From: BOG-224 sp963783505
Lineage (GTDB): Bacteria > Acidobacteriota > Terriglobia > Bryobacterales > Bryobacteraceae
Direction: 5' to 3'
Assembly (NCBI GenBank): GCA_963783505.1
Contig: CAWAOP010000019.1
Coordinates: forward strand, 1-64,000
Length of the DNA stretch: 64,000 nt
Of the stretch, positions 38,299 to 48,563 are shown piece by piece. A model generated the notes under the pieces. The model was not told where the DNA came from. It did no database searches and saw nothing but the letters and a program-made list of their open reading frames with translations. Made by a program: the position numbers and the translations under genes. Numbering within the stretch: position 1 is the first letter of the stretch; every line of letters begins with the position of its first letter.

Positions 38299-39294
38299 AT
38301 GCGCACTGCACACTTGACAATCGCTATCGTCGCCTTTCTCGCCGCTTCGGCGCTTGGCTTCGGTCAGGAACCTGCGAAGGCTCCAGCTCCGTCGGGGAGC
38401 GCTCCGAAAGCCGCGCCCGGAGGCGATGGCGCAAGCACTGGGTGCGAGGCCGCGCGCGCCGGAGTTACGAAGTCGGACGTCCTGGCGCTCTTGAAGAGCG
38501 GGATTTCCTCCGCGACGATTCAGGATATTGTGAAAGACCGGGGACACGGGAATTTCTCGTCCCAGGACCTCGCGGACTTCAAACAAGCCCAAGCCACTGA
38601 TGCGTTGCTGGCGGACCTGGCTGCGGATCCCGATATGTACATCGGATGGAGCGTTCTGCCGTCCAACGTGGTGCGTGACAATTACGGGAAATACGTGATG
38701 AATAAGTTCTTCGGACTGGATATCGCGGTAAGCAACCGGTCCACGCAGTCCGTTGTGATTGCCGCGCTTGAGTTTTGCCACGACGAGTTAAGGGATGTAT
38801 CGGCAGACCCGACGCTGGTCCGCGGCTCCCTTCAGGAAGGACAATTGACCGGCGCCAGGACGTTGGTGAGCGACACGATTCAGGGCGTTGGCAGCGTTGT
38901 GAGCCCGCTGGCCCCGTTCTTCAAAGTGGTGGCCCACCGAGCGACGTTTTCCACCGGAGCCGCTCTTTTCTCGCCCCTCCAGAGCGCGTTCGACCTCATC
39001 GTGCCGGATACGACCGCTACCTACCTGTCCAATTGGGACAAAGACCAGGTATTCAAGAGCGGCTTCGTTGTAACGGCGGGCGGTTCGCAGAGAGGACGCG
39101 TATTCATCCCGATCGAATATATCTACCCGAAGCCGATGAACGGCCAGGGCTCGGCGCAGGCATCTCAGGACTGGCACAACGCAACATCGGGGCGGTACAA
39201 CTCCGAGGTGGTCAAGCGGGCCATTGGTTCCCTGATCATGCTCGGCCAGGAATTCCAATTCGGCGCGCGCCGCGCCCTGCGTGGAGCGCAGTAA
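38299..39294 (+). CDS. Secreted protein of unknown function
   Basis: A 331-residue protein. It has a Sec signal (LTIAIVAFLAASALGFG), an Ala/Pro-rich linker, then a segment reminiscent of bacterial SHOCT-like helical modules (VTKSDVLALLKSGISSATIQD). The remainder is mixed alpha/beta with repeated aromatic segments (VFIPIEYIYPKPMNGQG). I do not recognise the family. It stands alone, followed by a good terminator at 39446. The frame is intact. Confidence 0.75.
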   Translation: MRTAHLTIAIVAFLAASALGFGQEPAKAPAPSGSAPKAAPGGDGASTGCEAARAGVTKSDVLALLKSGISSATIQDIVKDRGHGNFSSQDLADFKQAQATDALLADLAADPDMYIGWSVLPSNVVRDNYGKYVMNKFFGLDIAVSNRSTQSVVIAALEFCHDELRDVSADPTLVRGSLQEGQLTGARTLVSDTIQGVGSVVSPLAPFFKVVAHRATFSTGAALFSPLQSAFDLIVPDTTATYLSNWDKDQVFKSGFVVTAGGSQRGRVFIPIEYIYPKPMNGQGSAQASQDWHNATSGRYNSEVVKRAIGSLIMLGQEFQFGARRALRGAQ

Positions 39295-39445
39295 CGCGAC
39301 CCCAAGTTCCGCCTCGTTCGGTGGCGGATGGGTAATTGGATCTCCACTTAACCCGGATCCCGAAGTTGGGAAGGCCTTGTATCGGGGTATGGCTTTAGCC
39401 AATACTGTTTACTTAGCGTCGTGGCGCGGGCTGTCAAGCCTGCAG

Positions 39446-39468
39446 AGCCGAGATTCATCTCGGCTTTT
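39446..39468 (+). terminator. Rho-independent terminator
   Basis: The 8-bp perfect stem agccgaga/tctcggct with loop ttca is followed by tttt. It is 150 bases after the stop of the secreted unknown protein and 41 bases before the group II intron 5' end. Confidence 0.8.
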
Positions 39469-39509
39469 CTTCCTCTACATCGCCCAAGGGAACGGAATTG
39501 GGCTTTAGC

Positions 39510-41470
39510 GTGTGCCCCAAGTGGGCAGAGTACCAGTGGGGGAAGGACCCACTCGAATAGTTGATGGTTAGATTCGATAGCTGGCGAGCGGTTCGGTCGG
39601 GAAACTGGCCGGGCTGGAACCTCGCGACAACGTCCACGGAAAGGTGGGCGAGCAACTTGGCGGGCCGTAACGCGAGTAAAGCTCGAGCAGGCCTCGAAAG
39701 GTTTGATGTGGAAGCCGACCCGGCGCTAAAGCGGGGAAGGCCGAGCAGATCCGGAAGAACCCGGCGCGGGAGCGCGCTGACACCGATAACCATCGGCACG
39801 GATCGATCCACCGGGGTAGTGAGCACAGCACGCCAAGAAGGTAGTCTGCGTCAGTGGGGGAGGCCCGGGATGGTCGCAGCGTCGCGACCTGCGAACGTGC
39901 GAGGAAGGCAGCACGGACCATCTGGGCGTCGGAGAGGGTCAGATGTACCGAAGAAGCCGGGTAATGCCGGTGGAGGGAAGGACCCTTGCTTCTGGCAGGT
40001 TTGTGAAGAAGGGAAGACACGGTGATTGACGAGAGTCTGGAACCACCGGATAAGGTTCGGGAACTTCGGATCAAGCTGTATCGAAAGGCGAAGAGCGAGC
40101 CGGGATACCGCTTCTATCAACTCTACGACAAGGTGTACCGGGAAGACGTTCTGCTGCGCGCGTGGGTGCAGGCGAAAGCCAATCAAGGCGCTCCGGGTGT
40201 GGATGGAGAGAGCTTCGAAGACATCGAGACGAAAGGCGTGATGGAGTGGTTGAACGGACTCAGGAAGGAGTTGCACGACAAGACATACCGACCGCAGCCG
40301 GTGAGGAGAGTAATGATTCCGAAGCCGGGCGGGGGTGAGCGACCGCTGGGAATCCCGACGGTAGGGGACCGGGTGGCGCAAACCGCCGCGAAGCTGATCC
40401 TGGAACCGATCTTCGAGGCGGATCTGGAGCCGAATGCATATGGCTACCGGCCGCAACGAAGCGCGCAGGATGCAATCCAGAAAGTGGGAGAGCTGTTGCG
40501 GCAGGGTTATACGGATATCGTGGACGCGGATCTGTCCAAGTACTTCGACAACATACCGCACGCGGAGCTGATGGAGTGTGTGGCTCGGCGGATCGTCGAC
40601 AGGCAGATGTTGCATCTGATTCGGATGTGGCTGAAGGTGCCGGTCGAGGAACGGGATGAAAACGGAAAGAGGCGGCTAACGGGTGGCAAGGATAATGATC
40701 GCGGCACTCCGCAAGGAGGGGTGATCAGTCCGCTGCTCGCGAACCTGTACATCAACCGGATGTTGAAGGGCTTCCGGCAAACCCGGCGGGGAGAACAGTT
40801 TCGGGCGCATATAGTGAACTACGCGGACGACTTCGTAATCCTCAGTCGCGGAAAAGCGGCGGAGGCGCTGGAGTGGACGCGGGGAGTGCTGGAGCGGCTG
40901 AAGCTGACGCTCAACGAAAAGAAGACGAGCATTCGGAATGCCCGGCAGGAGCGATTCGATTTTCTGGGGTACACATTCGGACCACACGTGAATCGGAAAA
41001 CGGGACGCGAGTATATCGGCTACAGCCCGTCACGGAAGAGCGTGGGGCGGATTCGGGAGAAGGTGCGGGAGCATTTAGGGCGCCGGAATACGGAACCGTG
41101 GGGGGAGGTGCGCGACCGGCTGAATCAGAAGTTAAGGGGCTGGGCGCAGTATTTTCACCTGGGGAGTCCGCGGAAAGCGTTCAAGGTGGTGGATGAGTAT
41201 GTCGATGAGCGCGTGCGGCACTTTCTGAGAAAGCGACACAAGGTGCAATCGCAAGGCACTCGTCAGTTTCCGACGAACTGGATCTACGGAAAGCTGGGAG
41301 TATTCCGGCTACGGGGACCGCTTGGTGGTGCAAGCTCGTGAGTCTACGATGAAGTCAGTCGGAAAGCCGGATGCGGTAAATCTGCACGTCCGGTTTGATG
41401 AGCGGGGATGGGAAACGGGGCGACGTCCACAAGCGTCAGTACCCGCGCCCGTCCTCGACTCTACCCCCGA
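39510..41470 (+). mobile_element. Group II intron
   Basis: The intron starts with gtgtg at 39510, close to the bacterial GUGYG consensus, and contains about 510 bases of structured RNA, a reverse transcriptase gene, and a recognisable domain V at about 41362-41406 (agccggatgcggtaaatc, gcacgtccggtttgatgag). The 3' end is near 41465-41470 (ctacccccgac). It interrupts an intergenic repeat: gggctttagc precedes it and a matching caggggctgaagccc follows. No host gene is disrupted. Confidence 0.85.
40022..41341 (+). CDS. ltrA: Group II intron reverse transcriptase/maturase
   Basis: A 439-residue LtrA-type protein. The RT domain runs from about residue 50 to 300 with the catalytic NYADDFVILSRG, the GTPQGGVISPLLANL motif and the primer-grip region. 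The maturase X domain follows (KLRGWAQYFHLGSPRKAFKV). No HNH endonuclease domain is present at the C-terminus, so target-primed insertion probably relies on single-stranded or terminator-like targets. The start is GTG 40022 with gaaggga upstream. The frame is intact, so the intron may be active. Confidence 0.93.
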   Translation: MIDESLEPPDKVRELRIKLYRKAKSEPGYRFYQLYDKVYREDVLLRAWVQAKANQGAPGVDGESFEDIETKGVMEWLNGLRKELHDKTYRPQPVRRVMIPKPGGGERPLGIPTVGDRVAQTAAKLILEPIFEADLEPNAYGYRPQRSAQDAIQKVGELLRQGYTDIVDADLSKYFDNIPHAELMECVARRIVDRQMLHLIRMWLKVPVEERDENGKRRLTGGKDNDRGTPQGGVISPLLANLYINRMLKGFRQTRRGEQFRAHIVNYADDFVILSRGKAAEALEWTRGVLERLKLTLNEKKTSIRNARQERFDFLGYTFGPHVNRKTGREYIGYSPSRKSVGRIREKVREHLGRRNTEPWGEVRDRLNQKLRGWAQYFHLGSPRKAFKVVDEYVDERVRHFLRKRHKVQSQGTRQFPTNWIYGKLGVFRLRGPLGGASS

Positions 41471-41621
41471 CTGCGCAGGGGCTGAAGCCCATGATTGTGC
41501 GGCACTTACGGCACGGCTAAAGCCCTGCCCTGATACAAATCATAAGACCTCGAAGCGGACTTAACCGGCGTTGTCTATAGGTCCAAGAGCCGTGGCTTTC
41601 AACTGCTGCAAACGCCGCCGT

Positions 41622-42560
41622 TCAGCCGCGGCCTGGAACCGAGCCGGCTTCGATGCTATCCACGCGCCGGTTGGCGTCGCGCGACACGCCGATAATCATG
41701 AACTCGAGCGGCTGGCTGCCGGTGTTCGCCACCGAATGAGCTTCGCCTAACTGAACCGGGATGGCGTCGCCTTCCGCGATGGGCGCCGTTTCCGCCGCGG
41801 CTCCGCGGACGCCTCCCCCGGCCGTGAATGTCCCCGCTCCCTTCATGACGTAATAGACTTCCGCCACTTCGTGATGCAGGTGCGGGCCGACGGACGCCCC
41901 GGGAGGAAGCAGCAGGTGATCCACGTAGGCCCATGGCCCGAGAAAAACCGAGGGGTCCAGCGCGCGCCGGTATCGCGCGGTCCCGGCGCCGCCGTTCATG
42001 GCGTTCACCGGCCGCAACAGCGCCTGGTCCAGCCGCATGGACATGAACACCGGAATGGCGTCGAGCGGCGCGTCCACGCGGCCGTCATTCAGGTTGAACG
42101 CGTCGTAGGTGTCCTTCATGGCCGAGATGTTGATGTTCATCCACTGGACAGGCTTGTCGGTCGCGTTGTAGATGGCGTGCGAGTGGCCCATGCGGCAGGG
42201 CGCGCCCGCGGGACCCTTCAGCAGCGACGTGCGGCCGTCGATGGTGAATTGCGCTTCGCCGTCCAGAATCACGAACATCTCTTCGCACTGGTTGTGAAAA
42301 TGGGCCCCGATGCCGCTCTTGGGCTCGATCACGCCTCGATGCAGAAAGTAGAGATTGGTTTCCAGAGCGTGCGAGTCCAGCAGCACCATGTAATCGAGGG
42401 CCCCCGGACCGCCATGCACCGCTGGGTTATGACGGAACTGGGAAGGGTCGGTATGAGCGATCCGCGCGGCCAGCGGCTCGCGCGCCGTCAGGGGTTCCAT
42501 CACGGCCAGCGCGAAAACTGCGAGTACGGCGGCCGTCAATACGAATAGCATTCTCCTCAT
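41622..42560 (-). CDS. Secreted two-domain cupin protein
   Basis: A 312-residue bicupin with a signal peptide/anchor (LFVLTAAVLAVFALAVMEPL). The first cupin has GIGAHFHNQCEEMFVILDGE and the second GASVGPHLHHEVAEVYYVMK, each with the metal-binding His-x-His/Glu pattern. I chose ATG 42560 (MRRMLF), upstream of the hydrophobic segment. A fragment of a paralogue lies at 33518-33648. The activity is unknown, possibly a sugar or aromatic dioxygenase-like function. It is divergent from the arabinofuranosidase. The frame is intact. Confidence 0.82.
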   Translation of the reverse strand: MRRMLFVLTAAVLAVFALAVMEPLTAREPLAARIAHTDPSQFRHNPAVHGGPGALDYMVLLDSHALETNLYFLHRGVIEPKSGIGAHFHNQCEEMFVILDGEAQFTIDGRTSLLKGPAGAPCRMGHSHAIYNATDKPVQWMNINISAMKDTYDAFNLNDGRVDAPLDAIPVFMSMRLDQALLRPVNAMNGGAGTARYRRALDPSVFLGPWAYVDHLLLPPGASVGPHLHHEVAEVYYVMKGAGTFTAGGGVRGAAAETAPIAEGDAIPVQLGEAHSVANTGSQPLEFMIIGVSRDANRRVDSIEAGSVPGRG

Positions 42561-42669
42561 GGCAGTTCCTTTCAACGGGAATCTTCCATTCACCGGTACG
42601 GCTCAGTATAATTCCATTCGCCATTCCTCAAGGCCTGGCGTACTACTGAAAAATGCTACTGTCCTTACT

Positions 42670-44666
42670 ATGCGTATTCACGGTTCCGTCCTTCTCTCCG
42701 CTGCCGGAATGTCTGCGCTGGCCTCGTGCCTCTTCGCGCCGTCGTGCGCTCAGCGTTCCTCCCGGAGCGTCTCCATTGCGGTCAATCAGCCGGGTGCGGC
42801 CATCTCGCCGTCGATGTTCGGAATATTCTTCGAGGACATCAATTTCGCGGCGGACTCCGGAATCTATCCGGAGCTGCGTCAAGAACCGGTCCTTCGAATT
42901 CAACGAACCGCTGGCGGGCTGGTCGAAGATCGACAACTTCTCCGGCGATGCTCAGTTGTACGCACAGTCGGAAGGCGGGCTGAACGAGGATAATCCGCAC
43001 TACCTCCGCATACACATCGCCGATCCGGCCGGTTTCGGAATCGTGAACACCGGATTCCGCGGCATGGGAGTGAAGGAGGGCGCCGAGTATCTGTTTTCCG
43101 CGTGGGTTCGAATCAACGGCGCGGCGGCGCAAAGCGTCCATGCCACCGTGGTCACGCCGAAAGGCGGCAAGATCGGCGAGGCTACGTTCAGCGGTTTCGG
43201 CGGCCAGTGGAAACGCTACGAAACGACGCTGAAGAGCTCCGCGACGGAGCCGAAGGCCCAACTCCAGCTCGCCTTCGGCGACAAGGGCGATATCGATCTC
43301 GATATGATCTCGCTGTACCCCATGGACACCTATAAGAACAGGCCCAATGGCCTGCGGCCCGACCTGGTTCAATTGCTCGCCGATATGAAGCCCGGATTCA
43401 TGCGCTTCCCGGGCGGCTGCATCGTCGAGGGACGCCGCCTGGCGCTGCGCTACCAGTGGAAGAAGACCGTCGGCGACGTCAGCGAACGGAAGACCATCAT
43501 CAACCGCTGGAACGACGAGTTCAGCTCCACGCGGCCGACGCCCGACTATTACCAGTCCTACGGCCTCGGCTTCTACGAATACTTCCAACTTGCGGAAGAT
43601 ATCGGAGCGAGCCCCTTGCCCGTCCTGAATTGCGGCATGGCGTGCCAGTTCAATTCGAACGAGATGGTTCCCTTGGATAAGCTCGACCCGTATATTCAAG
43701 ACGCTCTCGATCTCATCGAGTTCGCAAATGGCCCGGCCGGCACGAAGTGGGGAGGGCTGCGCGCGAAGATGGGCCACCCCGAACCGTTCAACCTGAAGAT
43801 GATCGGCGTAGGCAACGAACAGTGGGGACAGGCCTACTTCGATCGATACCCGTTATTCGTGAAGGCCATCAAGGCGAAACATCCGGAAATCCAGATCGTC
43901 ACCGGCGCCGGTCCCTTCTCGGACGGCAAGGAGTTCGATTTCGCGTGGTCGAAACTGCGGGAGCTCAAGGCCGATATCGTGGACGAGCATTATTACAAGC
44001 AGCCGCAGTGGTTCCTCGATCATAGCGACCGCTACGACAAATACGACCGCAACGGCCCCAGGATTTTCGCCGGAGAGTACGCGGCGCAGACTGTTGAACG
44101 TGGTCAGCACGGAGAATCGAAACACCTGGGGCGCGGCCATGGCGGAGGCGGCGTTTATGACGGGCTTGGAACGCAACGCGGATTTAGTGCGGATGGCGTC
44201 CTATGCGCCGCTGTTTGCGCACGTGGACGGCTGGCAATGGACGCCGGACCTGATCTGGTACGACAATCTGCGCTCGTATGGAACGCCGAATTATTACGTG
44301 CAGAAGCTGTTCTCGACGAACGTCGGAAGCCGCATTCTGCCCGTGACGATCGGCGGTTCCACGCACAACGCGCAGAACGGGCTTTATTCCAGCGCCGCTC
44401 TCGACGAGAAATCCGGCGAAGTAATTCTTAAGGCGGTCAATTCCGGGAGCGCCGCCCAATCGGTGAATGTCTCGTTAGGTGGCGCGTCGGTGAAAGGCGC
44501 AGTCCGATCGACGGTCCTGGCCACCGGCGACCTCAAGGCGGAGAACAGTCTGGATCGGCCGAAGAAGGTCGCGCCCGTGGAGAGCACTCTCACAGCGAGC
44601 GGCTCGACGGTTGCAATCGCTTTGCCCGCCTATTCGCTCTCGGTGGTACGGATACCCGTGCGCTAG
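42670..44666 (+). CDS. GH51 alpha-L-arabinofuranosidase (two frameshifts)
   Basis: About 665 residues. A signal peptide (MSALASCLFAPSCAQ) precedes the N-terminal PSMFGIFFEDINFAADSGIY. After removing one base near 42876 the sequence continues ELVKNRSFEFNEPLAGW, then a CBM4-like insert, and the barrel with acid/base MIGVGNEQWGQAYF and nucleophile IFAGEYAAQ. A second one-base insertion near 44091 precedes AAMAEAAFMTGLERNADLV, a highly conserved GH51 segment. It removes arabinose side chains from arabinoxylan or arabinan outside the cytoplasm. Both breaks look like sequence errors, since conserved residues flank them exactly. Confidence 0.88.
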
Positions 44667-44899
44667 TGGTCTGCGGCGAGCAAATTAACGATTGTCCCGC
44701 ACGCCGTGGAGTGGGCGTCCACGCCTGCCATGCCGGCATTTGTGCCGGCATCGAGAGCCAGACGTCGGCTCGAATGCCGACGTGGCAAGCCGGAGGCTCG
44801 CTCCACAGGCGCGCCCGGGGCCGCTGACGCTGACGGGTAAGGTATGTTATTAAAGCCGGGGACCACCAGAGGAGGCAGCCCCGCAGGCTTGTACTATGA

Positions 44900-47686
44900 A
44901 TGAATCAAAGGGAAGCGATGATCATAAAGCCTACGTCGCGGGGCGTTCAGGTCGCGGGCTTGGCTCTCGCGGGGATTCTGGCTGCGGTCGGGACTGGCGC
45001 TTTTAGCCACGCCGCGCCCGCCGCCGACGTCCCGGCCACGGTGCGCGAACGGATATCGCTGAACGCCGACTGGCGCTTCCATAGAGGCGACCCGCCCGGC
45101 GCCAATTCCGATAACTTGCTATACGATGTTCGGCCCGCTCCCGGCGGGAGGGGCGCCGTCGAAAGGCCGGCGGAATTCACCGAGGCGGCGGCTAAGCTCG
45201 GGCCCGCAAGTCATCCCCTGCTGAAACCCTTCATTCTGCCCACCGGCAACCGCTTCATCCAGGATGCCGGCAGGCGCTACGTCCGGCCCGCGGGAGAGCC
45301 CGGCGGCGACGTTTCTTATGCCCGAGCGGAATTTGACGACAACGGTTGGCAGCGGGTGACTCTGCCGCACGACTGGGCTATCGGCGGACTCTTCAACTCC
45401 ACGGGAAGCGGCGGAATGGGACGGCTGCCGAGCGCGGGAATCGGATGGTATCGCAAGAAGTTGAACATTCTGCCGTCCGACGCGGGCAAGTCCATCTTCC
45501 TCGAAATTGAGGGCGCCATGTCCTACGCGGCCGTCTGGCTGAACGGCAAACTGGTTGGGGGCTGGCCTTACGGTTATGCCTCGTGGCTCCTCGACCTCAC
45601 GCCCTACGTGGCGCCGGGCCGCAACAACGAACTGGCGATCAGATTGGATAATCCTCCCGATTTCTCGCGCTGGTATCCGGGAGGAGGGATCTATCGGAAT
45701 GTCTGGCTGATCGAGACTCAGCCGGTTCATGTGAGTCAGTGGGGAACGTATCTGACAACTCCGAAGGTCACCGCGAGTTCCGCCACTGTCAATCTGCAAG
45801 TCACAATCGACAACGATTCAAAGAGCGGCGCCGACGCGACCGTGGCGACGGCGATCTACGCTTTGGACGCCAACGGGAAGCGCGCCGCGAACGTCCTCGC
45901 CTCGATCGACCCGGCGAGCGTGAATATAGCGGCGGAATCGAGCGCCGTCACTGAAGGCTCGGTCGCGCTAGCCAACCCTCGGCTATGGGGACCGCCGCCC
46001 CAGCAGAAGCCCAACCGCTACGTGGCGCTGACCACCGTGACGCTGGACGGAAAGCCTGTCGATGTCTACGAGACGCCCTTCGGCATTCGCTCCGTGGATT
46101 TCAAGCCGGATGGAGTCTACATCAACGGCCAGCGCATTCCGATCCAAGGCGTCAACAACCACCATGACCTGGGCGCGCTAGGCGCCGCGTTCAACGTTCG
46201 CGCGGCCGAACGCCAGCTTGAGATGCTCCGGGAAATGGGCTGTAACGCCATCCGCACGTCTCACAATCCGCCCGCGCCCGAGCTGCTCGATCTGGCCGAC
46301 TCCATGGGCTTTTTGGTGATGGACGAAATCTACGACGCCTGGGTGCGGCAGAAGACGCCGTTTGATTTTCACCTGGTATTTCCGGACTGGCAGGAGCAGG
46401 ATCTGCGCGCGTTCATCCGCCGGGACCGCAACCGGCCCTCGGTCTTTTTGTGGAGCGTCGGCAACGAAGTGGGCGAACAGAACACGGGCGACGATGGAGC
46501 GGCTTTAGCAAAGCGGCTCGTCGCCATTGCCCATGAGGAGGACCCGACGCGGCAAGCGACAGCCTCGATGAACTCCGCGAAGGCGGACTCTCCGTTCGCC
46601 GCCTCGACCGACGTAGTGGCATTGAACTACCAGGGTGAAGGTATTCGCGATTCTCCCGCGTTTGACGGGTTCACGGGAATCCGCACACCGCCGCAGTACC
46701 CGGCGTTCCACGAAAAGTTCCCCGCGAAGGTCGTTTTGAGCAGCGAGAGCGCGGCCGCGCTGAGCAGCCGTGGCGTCTATTTGTTCCCTGTCTCAAGGGA
46801 GATCGGCGGACCCGTGCGGGATGGCTCGGGCGGTGACTCGGACATTCATCAGGTGAGCGCCTATGAGTTGTATGCGGCTGACTTCGGGTCTTCGGCGGAC
46901 AAGGTCTTCGGGTCACTCGACCGCAATCCGTTCGTGGCCGGAGAATTCGTGTGGTCCGGTTGGGACTACCTTGGTGAGCCTACGCCCTACAATTCATCGC
47001 GCAGCTCCTACTTCGGCATCATCGACCTGGCCGGATTCAAGAAAGACCGCTTCTACCTGTATCAATCGCACTGGCGTCCGGACTTCCCCATGGCGCACAT
47101 TCTGCCGCATTGGACATGGCCGGACCGCGCCGGGCAGGTCACGCCGGTACACGTGTTCACCTCGGGTGACGAGGCGGAGTTGTTCCTCAACGGCAAGTCG
47201 CTCGGACGGAAGAAGAAAGGCGAGTACGAATATCGCCTGCGCTGGGACGACGTAGTCTACCAGCCGGGTGAGTTGAAGGTGGTGGCGTACAAGAACGGCA
47301 AGCAGTGGGCCACGGACACGGTGAAAACGGCGGGTGAGCCCGCCAAACTCGCGCTGTCCGCGGACCGGGGCGTAATCGCGGCCGATGGCTTGGATCTCAG
47401 CTTTGTCACCCTGCGCGTCCAGGACAAAGCTGGCGTCACCGCGCCGCGCGCGAACAATCATATTCAATTCAAGGTGGACGGCCCCGGCGATATCGTGGCG
47501 ACGGACAATGGGGACCCGACGAGCTTCGAGCCGTTCCAGGCTCCGGAGCGCAACGCCTTTAATGGTCTGGCGCTGGTGATCGTCCGAGCCAAGCCGGGAC
47601 AACCGGGGCGGATCAGGCTCACAGCGGACTCGAAATCGCTTCAAGGCGCAATCTTGAGCGTCCAGAGCGGGCCAGCGAACAAGTAG
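44900..47686 (+). CDS. Exported GH2-family beta-galactosidase-like glycoside hydrolase
   Basis: About 928 residues. A hydrophobic signal (VAGLALAGILAAVGTGAF) leads to the sugar-binding domain (VTLPHDWAIGGLFNSTGSGG), an Ig-like domain, and the TIM barrel with NAIRTSHNPPAPELLDLADS, acid/base WSVGNEVGEQ and a nucleophile region KVVLSSESAAALS. C-terminal DUF4982-like and Ig-like domains follow. The start may be ATG 44900 or ATG 44918. It is encoded 230 bases after the GH51 enzyme on the same strand, consistent with joint breakdown of arabinogalactan-type polysaccharide. The frame is intact. Confidence 0.9.
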   Translation: MNQREAMIIKPTSRGVQVAGLALAGILAAVGTGAFSHAAPAADVPATVRERISLNADWRFHRGDPPGANSDNLLYDVRPAPGGRGAVERPAEFTEAAAKLGPASHPLLKPFILPTGNRFIQDAGRRYVRPAGEPGGDVSYARAEFDDNGWQRVTLPHDWAIGGLFNSTGSGGMGRLPSAGIGWYRKKLNILPSDAGKSIFLEIEGAMSYAAVWLNGKLVGGWPYGYASWLLDLTPYVAPGRNNELAIRLDNPPDFSRWYPGGGIYRNVWLIETQPVHVSQWGTYLTTPKVTASSATVNLQVTIDNDSKSGADATVATAIYALDANGKRAANVLASIDPASVNIAAESSAVTEGSVALANPRLWGPPPQQKPNRYVALTTVTLDGKPVDVYETPFGIRSVDFKPDGVYINGQRIPIQGVNNHHDLGALGAAFNVRAAERQLEMLREMGCNAIRTSHNPPAPELLDLADSMGFLVMDEIYDAWVRQKTPFDFHLVFPDWQEQDLRAFIRRDRNRPSVFLWSVGNEVGEQNTGDDGAALAKRLVAIAHEEDPTRQATASMNSAKADSPFAASTDVVALNYQGEGIRDSPAFDGFTGIRTPPQYPAFHEKFPAKVVLSSESAAALSSRGVYLFPVSREIGGPVRDGSGGDSDIHQVSAYELYAADFGSSADKVFGSLDRNPFVAGEFVWSGWDYLGEPTPYNSSRSSYFGIIDLAGFKKDRFYLYQSHWRPDFPMAHILPHWTWPDRAGQVTPVHVFTSGDEAELFLNGKSLGRKKKGEYEYRLRWDDVVYQPGELKVVAYKNGKQWATDTVKTAGEPAKLALSADRGVIAADGLDLSFVTLRVQDKAGVTAPRANNHIQFKVDGPGDIVATDNGDPTSFEPFQAPERNAFNGLALVIVRAKPGQPGRIRLTADSKSLQGAILSVQSGPANK

Positions 47687-47969
47687 CTGGAGCGCACGGG
47701 AACAGCGCGATCAGCACTTCAAGCCGGCGGCCCAGGTAGCGGCTGACACTGGCGTGGGTCTGCCGCGACGGCTTGGGCGTCAGTGGCAATTGACAGTTCT
47801 AAGGTAATATTTCAATTGACACTGAAGGTGTTAGATGGTATTTAAGATTTGATAATAGTTAACTCTGCGCCCCGGGCCGCGAAGCTTAAGGTCGGGACCC
47901 GCTCGTGGTTCCAGGGGCTCGGCCAAGCTGGAGGTCAACGTTGACCGATGATGCCCCCCCCCCCGCGCG

Positions 47970-48302
47970 ATGGACTTCCGGGTTCGGAAGGTCTTGAGCT
48001 TCATGGCGGCTCACCTTCACGAGCCGTTGAGCCTGCGCGAGCTTGCCGCCGTCGCGCGAGTCAGCCCGGACCACCTGACCCGGCTCTTTCGGGCATCTAC
48101 CGGACAAACGCCCTGCCACTCCCTCAAACTGATGCGGCTGCGGGGCGCGGAGCGGCTCCTTGCCAGGACCATGATGAGCGTGAAGGAAGTAGCGGCAGCC
48201 ACGGGTTTCCGGGACGAGAGTCATTTCGTCAGGGATTTCGAGGCCTTATACGACTTTACTCCGAGCCAGTGCCGGAAGGTGGCGCTGGAAGTGCGCGGAT
48301 AG
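47970..48302 (+). CDS. AraC-family DNA-binding domain protein (possibly N-terminally truncated)
   Basis: A 110-residue protein that is almost only the AraC DNA-binding domain: two helix-turn-helix units, LSLRELAAVARVSPDHLTRL and MSVKEVAAATGFRDESHFVR, ending with the FTPSQCRKVA motif. Typical AraC regulators have an extra N-terminal ligand domain. Just upstream is a run of about twelve C bases (from 47954), a spot prone to indels, and non-family sequence, so truncation or a frameshift is possible. It may regulate the sugar or Cys-rich clusters on either side. Confidence 0.85.
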   Translation: MDFRVRKVLSFMAAHLHEPLSLRELAAVARVSPDHLTRLFRASTGQTPCHSLKLMRLRGAERLLARTMMSVKEVAAATGFRDESHFVRDFEALYDFTPSQCRKVALEVRG

Positions 48303-48563
48303 CGCTCACGAGAAATCTCATGCGGCCCCCGAGGGGTCGTCACTCCCTTCCACAGGCTCCTCGATGTATGTTTGATTACTAATCGGTCTCAATATCGATT
48401 TTGGCCAACAAATGTCGGATTTGGCCAATGAAATGGGGCTTGCGTCGCAGTGTCAACGGGGGCATGATCGAACTTGAAATCGAACCTCTCAGCGGGAGTG
48501 TTCGGGGAACGGTGGCGACCCAGCTAAAACCGGCCCCGAGCGAGCGAAGAAAGGAGCGTGAAA

